A stretch of DNA of 6,238 nt from Candidatus Latescibacterota bacterium (GTDB lineage: Bacteria > Latescibacterota > Latescibacteria > Latescibacterales > Latescibacteraceae). The notes beneath the pieces were generated by a model. The model had not been told where the DNA came from. It did no database searches and saw nothing but the letters and a program-made list of their open reading frames with translations. Position numbers and translations under genes: made by a program. The stretch lies in the NCBI GenBank assembly GCA_018656855.1, contig JABHYP010000476.1, forward strand, positions 1 through 6,238, written 5' to 3'. This document shows, piece after piece, positions 1-4,993 of this stretch (position 1 is its first letter; each line of letters begins with the position of its first letter).

Positions 1-1
1 C

Positions 2-643
2 GTGGAGGCGCGGTTCACCATAACGAATATGGCGATAGAGGCAGGCGGAAAGAACGGTATCATCAATCCTGACGAAAAGACGCTGGAATATGTGCGCAAT
101 CGCAGCAGCGAAAATTTTACCGTCTATAAGTCCGATCCTGACGCCGAATATTCGGAAGTAATCGAAATTGACTGTTCGATTCTCGAACCTCTTGTGGCAT
201 TTCCTCACCTGCCGTCAAATGGACGAAAGGCCGGAGATTCAGGTGACATTACCATCGATCAGGCATATATCGGTTCATGCACAAACGGCAGAATCGAGGA
301 TTTGCGCATTGCCGCTAAAATTCTCAGGGGAAGAAAAGTGGCTGACGGAACACGGTGTATTGTGGTCCCGGCCTCCACAAAGATATGGCGACAGGCTAAT
401 ACCGAAGGTCTTTTCGACATCTTCGCGGATGCGGGATGTGTTGTGTCCTCGCCGACATGCGGTGCATGCCTGGGCGGATGGATGGGTGTGCTTGCCGCGG
501 GCGAACGTTGCATATCAACTACCAACAGAAACTTTGTGGGACGTATGGGTTCACCCGAAAGCGAGGTGTACCTGGCAAGCCCCGCCACTGCGGCTGCTTC
601 CGCTGTCACAGGGCATATCACCGATCCGAGGGAGATGTTGTAA
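2..643 (+). CDS. leuC: 3-isopropylmalate dehydratase large subunit, 5'-truncated
   Basis: C-terminal half of the catalytic subunit of isopropylmalate isomerase, which with LeuD interconverts 2- and 3-isopropylmalate (and citramalate and 3-methylmalate) in the cytoplasm. The reading frame is open from the window edge, so the GTG at 2 is probably an internal valine codon. Visible motifs are NMAIEAGGKNGI near the edge, IGSCTNGR (first cluster cysteine, codon 278-280) and SPTCGACLGG (Cys codons at 458-460 and 467-469). These give the three cysteines that hold the [4Fe-4S] cluster. The family signature NRNFVGRMGSP and a terminal SAVTGHITDP follow. About 213 residues are present; short-form LeuC proteins are about 420 long, so roughly half is missing. 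LeuD follows after a 154-base spacer, as expected for the heterodimer partner. The leucine role is favoured over homoaconitase by the leuD-leuB-cimA context. Confidence 0.95.
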   Translation: MEARFTITNMAIEAGGKNGIINPDEKTLEYVRNRSSENFTVYKSDPDAEYSEVIEIDCSILEPLVAFPHLPSNGRKAGDSGDITIDQAYIGSCTNGRIEDLRIAAKILRGRKVADGTRCIVVPASTKIWRQANTEGLFDIFADAGCVVSSPTCGACLGGWMGVLAAGERCISTTNRNFVGRMGSPESEVYLASPATAAASAVTGHITDPREML

Positions 644-679
644 GGCATAGGGACAAGGCAAAAGGCAGAAGTGAAAATG

Positions 680-770
680 TTAAGGGCAAACCCCTGTGTT
701 TACCCTTAACAAAAAAGGCACAAGTAGGGGCAAACCTTTGTGTTTGCCCTTAATAAAAAAACAGGCACAA
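680..770. repeat. two tandem REP-like hairpin repeats in the leuC-leuD spacer
   Basis: Two imperfect copies of a unit repeat with a 44-base period. Copy 1 has arms TTAAGGGCAAAC (680-691) and GTTTACCCTTAA (698-709), with a 6-base loop and one C/A mismatch (687 against 702). Copy 2 has arms TAGGGGCAAAC (725-735) and GTTTGCCCTTA (742-752), with a 6-base loop and one G-U pair. Each copy is followed by a run of A (711-716 and 754-760) and then by GGCACAA (717-723 and 764-770). A-runs rather than T-runs follow the stems on the + strand, so these are not classic intrinsic terminators. The GTAGGGGC-stem-GCCC layout resembles dispersed REP-type palindromes. In an mRNA they could stabilise the upstream leuC message or attenuate leuD, but that is inference. 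Confidence 0.75.
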
Positions 771-782
771 AAGCACGGAAAC

Positions 783-789
783 AGAAGGA
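783..789 (+). promoter_or_regulatory. ribosome binding site that sets the leuD start
   Basis: AGAAGGA lies eight bases upstream of the ATG at 798. It supports that start over the in-frame upstream codons from 696, which fall inside the hairpin repeats. Confidence 0.6.
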
Positions 790-797
790 AAAAACAA

Positions 798-1277
798 ATG
801 AAAGGTAAAGCTCACGTTTATAAACGAAACCATATAAATACGGACGAAATTATTCCGGCACGTTACCTTGTGACTGATGATGAGCACGAACTGGCTCTTC
901 ATGCAATGGAGAGCATCGATCCTGATTTTGTCAAAAAGGTACAGCCCGGCGATATAATTGTGGCGGGCGGAGATTTTGGCTGCGGATCATCGCGTGAACA
1001 TGCCGTATGGGCGCTGCGGGGCGCCGGGGTGGCTTGCGTTATCGCTGACAGCTTCGCTAGGATTTTCTTTCGGAACGCAGTCAACAACGGCTTTCCCGTT
1101 GTGGAACTCGAAGAAATCACTGTGGAAATTGAGAACGGGGATGAGCTTGAGGTAAATCTCCGCGAAGGTATTCTCAAGAATAATACAAAAGGCAAGGAAC
1201 TATCGTTTACTCCCCTGCCAGACTTTGCGTTTAAAATCGCTGATGCCGGCGGGCTTTTGCAGTCGATAAAGAAATAA
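798..1277 (+). CDS. leuD: 3-isopropylmalate dehydratase small subunit
   Basis: Small (swivel-domain) subunit of isopropylmalate isomerase; it closes over the LeuC active site and supplies substrate-binding residues. The product is 159 residues, the usual length of the short archaeal-type LeuD (the enterobacterial type is about 200). Near the N terminus it has NHINTDEIIPARYL (residues 11-24), in which NTDxIIPARY is the family hallmark. GGDFGCGSSREHA (57-69) is the conserved active-site loop, and a DSFARIFFRNAVNNGFP segment (84-100) is also typical. The residues after ARY read LVT, in the loop thought to tune substrate choice between isopropylmalate and homoaconitate. The start at 798 gives the expected N terminus and has a ribosome site; an open frame reaching back to 696 runs through repeats and is not supported. 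It pairs with leuC upstream and precedes leuB. Confidence 0.95.
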   Translation: MKGKAHVYKRNHINTDEIIPARYLVTDDEHELALHAMESIDPDFVKKVQPGDIIVAGGDFGCGSSREHAVWALRGAGVACVIADSFARIFFRNAVNNGFPVVELEEITVEIENGDELEVNLREGILKNNTKGKELSFTPLPDFAFKIADAGGLLQSIKK

Positions 1278-1311
1278 CAGTATTTTATGGATTTATATTT
1301 ATTTTTAAACG

Positions 1312-1334
1312 GTAGTGGTTTGATTTATCAAACC
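1312..1334. repeat. third REP-like hairpin, leuD-leuB spacer
   Basis: Arms GGTTTGAT (1317-1324) and ATCAAACC (1327-1334) are perfect complements with a very short loop, or seven base pairs around a TTTA loop. GTAG at 1312-1315 precedes the stem and CTCCC follows it. This is similar in layout to the GTAGGGGC palindrome in the leuC-leuD spacer, though the stem sequence differs. No T-run follows directly, so a terminator role is unlikely. Confidence 0.5.
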
Positions 1335-1430
1335 CTCCCATTATCATAAGCACAACGTACAAAAGAAATTTTTTTAAGAACTTTATTTTTTATTGGATAA
1401 TTCAAATTAAATAACTTACTTTTTTATTAC

Positions 1431-1436
1431 AGGAGA
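1431..1436 (+). promoter_or_regulatory. ribosome binding site for a TTG start (leuB)
   Basis: AGGAGA is positioned six bases upstream of the TTG at 1442. It decides this non-ATG start; the resulting N terminus, MKRIAIIGGDGTGPE, begins exactly where the family does. Confidence 0.8.
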
Positions 1437-1441
1437 ATATT

Positions 1442-2503
1442 TTGAAACGTATAGCTATAATTGGCGGTGACGGTACAGGGCCGGAAGTAGTAGCGGAAGC
1501 ATTGAAATGCCTCAAGGCAGTTGCTGATAAAGTCGGTTTTGCCTATGAGACCGAGAATTTTGACTGGGGTGGAGACCGCTATCTGAAAACAGGGGAAGTA
1601 CTACCTGAGGATGCAGCAGAAACGCTCAGGAAATTCGATTCTATTCTTCTGGGCGCTATTGGCCATCCCGATGTAAAACCGGGCATTCTTGAAAAGGGTA
1701 TACTCTTAAACCTGCGATTTGCACTCGACCAGTACATTAACCTGCGGCCTGTGATACTATATGAAGGCGTAGAGACACCTCTTGCGGGCAAAGGCCCAAA
1801 GGACATAGATTTTGTAGTCGTCCGCGAAAATACCGAGGGACTGTATGTCGGTACCGGCGGTTTCATGAAAAAAGACACCCCGGACGAGGTGGCGGTACAG
1901 GAGTCGGTTAACACACGCAAGGGAGTCGAGCGGTGCATCAGGTTTGCTTTTGAACTTGCGCGCAAACGCAACAAAATGAACAAGGTAACGCTCTGCGGAA
2001 AGACAAATGTGCTTACCTTCGCCTGGGATCTCTGGGAACGTACATTCCATGAGGTCGGAGCGTCTCAATATCCCGAAATAGAACGTGACTACGCTCATGT
2101 TGATGCAACCTGCATGTGGATGGTGAAAAATCCCGAGTGGTTCGATGTGATTGTAACCGACAACATGTTCGGCGATATTATTACCGATCTTGGCGCCGTA
2201 ATCCAGGGAGGAATGGGTATCGCGGCAGGCGGCAACCTGAATCCGGAGGGTGTTTCTATGTTCGAGCCAATCGGCGGAAGCGCGCCAAAATATACGGGGC
2301 TCGGCAAAATAAATCCGATGGCATCCATATTAAGCGTGCAGATGATGCTTGACCAGTTCGGCGAAACAAAAGGCGCCAAACTGCTCGAAAATGCCTGTAT
2401 CAAGGTTATTTCAAAAAAAATGAAAAGCATGGGCGCGGGCAAAATGGGTATGACCACATCTGAGGTCGGTGACAGCGTTGTCGAGCAAATAGAGATACTT
2501 TGA
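1442..2503 (+). CDS. leuB: 3-isopropylmalate dehydrogenase-like enzyme with NADP-type motif
   Basis: Beta-decarboxylating dehydrogenase that oxidises 3-isopropylmalate to 2-oxoisocaproate in leucine synthesis, and probably 3-methylmalate to 2-oxobutanoate. Length 353, normal for the family. Visible motifs are IIGGDGTGPE (6-15), LNLRF with R92, INLRP with R102, VRENTEGLYVG with R128 and Y135, GKTNV with catalytic K187, D221, and MFGDIITDLGA with metal-binding D245 and D249. The YLKTGEVLP and GILEKGILLNLRF segments resemble the actinobacterial LeuB type. Unusual: the cofactor loop reads GGSAPKY (278-284) where NAD-dependent IPMDH has HGSAPDI. Lys-Tyr there matches the NADP-binding residues K344 and Y345 of E. 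coli isocitrate dehydrogenase, and the usual His is Gly. Isocitrate, homoisocitrate or tartrate dehydrogenase are alternatives on motifs alone. The leuCD and cimA neighbours favour LeuB. Confidence 0.88.
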   Translation: MKRIAIIGGDGTGPEVVAEALKCLKAVADKVGFAYETENFDWGGDRYLKTGEVLPEDAAETLRKFDSILLGAIGHPDVKPGILEKGILLNLRFALDQYINLRPVILYEGVETPLAGKGPKDIDFVVVRENTEGLYVGTGGFMKKDTPDEVAVQESVNTRKGVERCIRFAFELARKRNKMNKVTLCGKTNVLTFAWDLWERTFHEVGASQYPEIERDYAHVDATCMWMVKNPEWFDVIVTDNMFGDIITDLGAVIQGGMGIAAGGNLNPEGVSMFEPIGGSAPKYTGLGKINPMASILSVQMMLDQFGETKGAKLLENACIKVISKKMKSMGAGKMGMTTSEVGDSVVEQIEIL

Positions 2504-2523
2504 TAGAGAAAAAACGCTTATCC

Positions 2524-2570
2524 GGAAATTTCAGAATAATGCAATTATTGGGGATTATTCTTACATTTCC
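2524..2570 (+). terminator. long inverted repeat after leuB, possible terminator
   Basis: Outer arms GGAAAT (2524-2529) and ATTTCC (2565-2570) and inner arms AGAATAAT (2533-2540) and ATTATTCT (2554-2561) pair perfectly, separated by a symmetrical 3-by-3 internal loop, with a 13-base terminal loop. The left inner arm can also pair with ATTATT at 2544-2549 in a competing hairpin. It starts 20 bases after the leuB stop, a typical terminator location. The stem is AT-rich and is followed by CCTCTATTTTC rather than a clean T-run, so termination is uncertain. Confidence 0.4.
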
Positions 2571-2586
2571 CCTCTATTTTCAAGAG

Positions 2587-2596
2587 AGATGAGTTT
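2587..2596 (+). repeat. direct repeat flanking the toxin-antitoxin module, left copy
   Basis: AGATGAGTTT here is identical to 3360-3369. The two copies bracket the promoter, mntA and hepT. Possible target-site duplication or recombination scar; a chance match of this length in two AT-rich spacers is not excluded. Confidence 0.4.
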
Positions 2597-2623
2597 GAGA
2601 TGTGTATATGTATAACATAGAAT
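2595..2623 (+). promoter_or_regulatory. sigma70-type promoter with internal palindrome, for mntA-hepT
   Basis: TTGAGA (2595-2600) and TAGAAT (2618-2623) each match the consensus at five of six positions and are spaced exactly 17 bases apart. Transcription would begin near 2630, about 20 bases before the mntA ATG. Between the boxes, and touching the -10, is the inverted repeat TATGT-ATA-ACATA (2607-2619). A repressor bound there would block the promoter, as expected for an autoregulated toxin-antitoxin operon; that role is inferred. Confidence 0.55.
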
Positions 2624-2650
2624 AATGATAGCTAATAGACGAAAGCACCC

Positions 2651-2941
2651 ATGAAAACACGAAAAGAAATTGAAAAAACGTTAAAACGCCATAAGCCTAT
2701 AATAATTGAACGTTTTAATGTCAAAAAAATTGGTTTTTTCGGTTCTTACGCTTGCGGAGAAGAATCTGAAGCAAGCGATGTAGATATTCTTGTGGAGTTT
2801 CATGAAAACATCGGGTGGGAATTTTTCGACGTACGGGAGTATCTTGAGGAAATTCTCGGAAAAAGAGTTGACCTGGTTACAGTGCAAGCATTAAAACGGC
2901 AGTTAAAAAAAGAAATATTACAAGAAGTAGTGTACGTATGA
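2651..2941 (+). CDS. mntA: MNT-domain nucleotidyltransferase antitoxin (MntA-like)
   Basis: Minimal nucleotidyltransferase of 96 residues. The catalytic signature GSx10DxD is complete: GFFGSYACG (28-36) followed by SDVDILVEF (42-50), giving G31-S32 and D43/D45, with a likely third acidic residue at D74 in KRVDLV. Characterised MntA antitoxins transfer AMP to a tyrosine of the partner HEPN toxin and so inactivate it. The preserved acidic residues suggest that this one is active. The usual Arg of the GSxARG motif is replaced by Cys (C35). The gene overlaps hepT by ATGA, so the two are translationally coupled with antitoxin first. The ribosome site is weak (GAAAG at 2641-2645). Base composition is clearly more AT-rich than leuB or cimA, consistent with transfer. 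The family assignment is firm; the biochemical activity is inferred. Confidence 0.88.
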   Translation: MKTRKEIEKTLKRHKPIIIERFNVKKIGFFGSYACGEESEASDVDILVEFHENIGWEFFDVREYLEEILGKRVDLVTVQALKRQLKKEILQEVVYV

Positions 2942-3285
2942 AAAGTCGAAATTATGTCGTATATATCGAAGATATTCTTGAATCAATGGATAAAATTGAA
3001 CGGTATATCAAAGGGTTGAATTTTGAGACATTTAATCGTAATGATTTGATTATGGATGCTGTTTTAAGAAATCTAGAAATTATCGGTGAGGCGTCGAGGA
3101 ATATTCCGAAGAACATCAGAGAAAAATATCCCGACATTTCATGGAAAAGAATGATTGGACTGAGGAACATTGTCATTCATGAGTATTTCGGGGTTGATAA
3201 TGGTATCATCTGGAAAATTATAAGCACTAATTTACCAGAAACGAAACCAAAAATTACATCAATGCTGGATACTTTTAGTGAATAG
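2938..3285 (+). CDS. hepT: HEPN-domain (DUF86) RNase toxin, HepT-like
   Basis: All-helical HEPN protein of 115 residues, the normal size for DUF86/HepT. The catalytic RX4HXY motif is intact in GLRNIVIHEYFG: R76, H81 and Y83. In studied systems HepT cleaves RNA, and the Tyr of this motif is the residue AMPylated by MntA. Other typical segments are MDAVLRNLEIIGEAS (39-53), SWKRMIGLRN and a closing acidic helix. It begins inside the last codons of mntA (ATGA overlap), which ties toxin production to antitoxin translation. The DNA is strikingly AT-rich (15 of 60 bases G or C at 2941-3000), against 36 of 60 at 4021-4080 in cimA. It is unrelated in function to the surrounding amino acid genes and probably a later arrival. 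No truncation is seen. Confidence 0.9.
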   Translation: MKSRNYVVYIEDILESMDKIERYIKGLNFETFNRNDLIMDAVLRNLEIIGEASRNIPKNIREKYPDISWKRMIGLRNIVIHEYFGVDNGIIWKIISTNLPETKPKITSMLDTFSE

Positions 3286-3310
3286 AGCTATTGACACACA
3301 TTCAATTGCT
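3286..3310 (+). terminator. weak hairpin directly after hepT
   Basis: Arms AGCTATTGA (3286-3294) and TCAATTGCT (3302-3310) pair at eight of nine positions around a 7-base loop, starting one base after the hepT stop. The following bases (TCAAAGTTTATT) have no solid T-run, so termination would be weak. The same stretch contains a perfect -35 hexamer, TTGACA (3291-3296), but no good -10 at 16 to 18 bases, so a promoter for cimA is not called. Confidence 0.3.
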
Positions 3311-3359
3311 TCAAAGTTTATTAACACTGACCTCTGAAAGCTGGCAGTTCGAAAATAAT

Positions 3360-3369
3360 AGATGAGTTT
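3360..3369 (+). repeat. direct repeat flanking the toxin-antitoxin module, right copy
   Basis: AGATGAGTTT, identical to 2587-2596, lies a few bases before the cimA ribosome binding site. Confidence 0.4.
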
Positions 3370-3372
3370 ATA

Positions 3373-3379
3373 AAAGGGA
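3373..3379 (+). promoter_or_regulatory. ribosome binding site favouring a TTG start for cimA
   Basis: AAAGGGA ends directly against the ATG at 3380, which is too close for normal use. It is seven bases (from its last G) from the in-frame TTG at 3386. Since leuB and argJ here also appear to use TTG, the TTG is the likelier start. Confidence 0.5.
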
Positions 3380-3385
3380 ATGACG

Positions 3386-4993
3386 TTGGAAGAAAAATCT
3401 GGAAACACGAGCATTATAGAAGTATATGATACTACCCTTCGTGACGGCGCACAGGCAGAGAACATCAGCTTCAGTATCGAGGATAAACTCCTGATTACGG
3501 GAAAAATGGACGAGATCGGAATTCACTATATTGAGGGCGGTTACCCTAATCCGATTAATCCAAAGGACATCGAATTTTTCCGGCAGGTAAAATCTCTACG
3601 TCTGAAACAGTCAAAAATCGCAGCGTTCGGTTCGACACGGAGGGCATCGAACACCTCCGACAACGATCCCGGGCTAAGGGCTATGCTCGATGCCGATACG
3701 GAGATCGTTACGATTTTCGGTAAAAGCTGGATTCTTCATGTGAAAGACGTGCTCCGTATATCCTGCGATGAAAATCTCAGACTTATCGAGGATTCGGTTC
3801 GGTTTCTCGTGTCTGGCGGAAGAAGGGTATTCTTCGATGCCGAGCATTTTTTCGACGGTTTCAAGGCCGATGCCGGATATGCGCTGAAGACACTCACAGC
3901 AGCCATGGAAGGCGGCGCTGAAATTGTTGTACTCTGCGATACAAATGGCGGCACGACTCCAGATGAAATCGCCAACGCCTGTAGCGAAGTTAGTGAACAT
4001 GTTAAAAGCCCATTCGGCATTCACTCCCATAATGACAGCGGCTTGAGCGCGGCAAACACACTTACCGCGGTCGAGTGCGGCGCTGTTCAGGTTCAGGGAA
4101 CGATTAACGGTATCGGTGAACGATGTGGAAACGACAACCTTTGCACAACTATCCCGAATATTGCTTTCAAGCTGGGCCATTTGTGCCTGCCGGATGAAAG
4201 TATGCGGGAACTCATGGTATTTTCACGATTCGTTTCCGAGATAGCCAACGAATATCACAATCACCGCCAACCCTATGTCGGGGAGAGCGCATTCGCACAT
4301 AAAGGTGGCGCGCATATCGACGGGGTTCTGAAAAAACATAAGTCGTTCGAGCATATTAATCCGAAGCTTATCGGAAACGAGAGACGATTTCTTCTCTCGG
4401 ATCAGTCCGGCAGCGCGACAGTTTTTGCAAAACTGGAAAAAACATACAAGGATCTCGATAAAAACGGCCCCAGGATTAAAGCTGTGCTCAAAGAACTTAA
4501 AAAGAAAGAACACGAAGGTTATCAGTACGAGGCTGCACAGGGATCATTTGAACTTCTCGCCGCAAAAATCATTGACGGCTGGGAATCACCGTTCACACTC
4601 GGAGGATTCAGGGTGATTACCGACCGCCGTGAAGATGGAGACATGGTGAGCGAGGCAACGATAAAACTTACGGTGAACAATAAAGAAGAGCATACAGCCT
4701 CTGAAGGTGACGGTCCTGTTGATGCGTTGAACGGAGCACTTAGAAAAGCTCTTAACCGGTTCTATCCAGGTATTTCATCAGTGCATCTTGAGGATTACAA
4801 GGTACGAGTGCTTGATACCTCAAAAGGAACCGAGGCTAAGGTCCGGGTTCTCATCGAATCCTCTAACGGCAATGAAACATGGGGGACAGTAGGAGTGTCG
4901 AAAAACTTAATCGAGGCATCGTACATAGCGCTTGTGGACAGCCTATCGTACCAATTAATATTGGAGCGAAGAAAGTCCGGGAGGAAGTTATGA
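3386..4993 (+). CDS. cimA: (R)-citramalate synthase, CimA type
   Basis: Condenses pyruvate and acetyl-CoA to citramalate, the first step of the threonine-independent route to 2-oxobutanoate and isoleucine. Length 535 from the TTG (537 from the ATG at 3380), typical for CimA. The N-terminal HMGL-like TIM barrel (about 10-285) carries EVYDTTLRDGAQ with R19 and metal ligand D20, HSHNDSG with metal ligands H213 and H215, and GTINGIGERCGN (238-249). A linker segment with HKGGAHIDGV follows. The C-terminal LeuA-type dimer/allosteric domain (about 395-530) includes SSVHLEDYKVRVLD and the closing VGVSKNLIEASYIALVDS, characteristic of the CimA subgroup rather than LeuA. The C-terminal domain suggests feedback control, probably by isoleucine (inferred). 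The stop overlaps the next start by ATGA. Homocitrate or isopropylmalate synthase are less likely on these motifs. Confidence 0.92.
   Translation: MEEKSGNTSIIEVYDTTLRDGAQAENISFSIEDKLLITGKMDEIGIHYIEGGYPNPINPKDIEFFRQVKSLRLKQSKIAAFGSTRRASNTSDNDPGLRAMLDADTEIVTIFGKSWILHVKDVLRISCDENLRLIEDSVRFLVSGGRRVFFDAEHFFDGFKADAGYALKTLTAAMEGGAEIVVLCDTNGGTTPDEIANACSEVSEHVKSPFGIHSHNDSGLSAANTLTAVECGAVQVQGTINGIGERCGNDNLCTTIPNIAFKLGHLCLPDESMRELMVFSRFVSEIANEYHNHRQPYVGESAFAHKGGAHIDGVLKKHKSFEHINPKLIGNERRFLLSDQSGSATVFAKLEKTYKDLDKNGPRIKAVLKELKKKEHEGYQYEAAQGSFELLAAKIIDGWESPFTLGGFRVITDRREDGDMVSEATIKLTVNNKEEHTASEGDGPVDALNGALRKALNRFYPGISSVHLEDYKVRVLDTSKGTEAKVRVLIESSNGNETWGTVGVSKNLIEASYIALVDSLSYQLILERRKSGRKL

Larger units (their letters stand above)
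1278..1441 (+). other. AT-rich leuD-leuB spacer, no gene seen
   Basis: This 164-base spacer holds no convincing small open reading frame or leucine-rich leader peptide. It contains one hairpin (see 1312-1334) followed by a strongly AT-rich stretch (about 1360-1430) with several T-runs. It may hold a promoter or the end of the leuCD transcript, but I see no -35/-10 pair good enough to call. Confidence 0.5.

Noticed and set aside
680..752. CRISPR array or tandem intrinsic terminators
   Set aside because: Only two imperfect units with no uniform unique spacers; A-runs rather than T-runs follow the stems on the coding strand.
436..753. Cys-rich open frame overlapping leuC and the repeats
   Set aside because: Out-of-frame shadow of leuC with no ribosome site and no recognisable family.
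696..797. Upstream extension of the leuD reading frame
   Set aside because: It runs through the hairpin repeats, lacks family similarity, and the ATG at 798 has its own ribosome site and the right N terminus.
1393..1413. Promoter for leuB (TTGGAT with nearby TAAATA)
   Set aside because: The candidate boxes are not at proper spacing and the region is so AT-rich that such matches arise by chance.
1442..2503. Isocitrate, homoisocitrate or tartrate dehydrogenase identity for the gene called leuB
   Set aside because: The Lys-Tyr cofactor pair raises this, but the LNLRF/INLRP arginine pattern and the leuCD-cimA context fit isopropylmalate dehydrogenase better.
3291..3322. Promoter for cimA from the perfect TTGACA
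   Set aside because: The nearest -10-like sequence (TTTATT at 3317) is 20 bases away; too wide and weak to call, and the hexamer is part of the hairpin after hepT.
3674..4180. Long minus-strand open frame opposite cimA
   Set aside because: cimA carries all expected motifs on the + strand; the antisense frame has no family features and is a shadow, as are the other minus-strand frames here.
4879..4989. Upstream extension of the aminotransferase frame
   Set aside because: It lies wholly within the cimA coding region; the ATG at 4990 with GGAGG and an ATGA overlap is the natural start.
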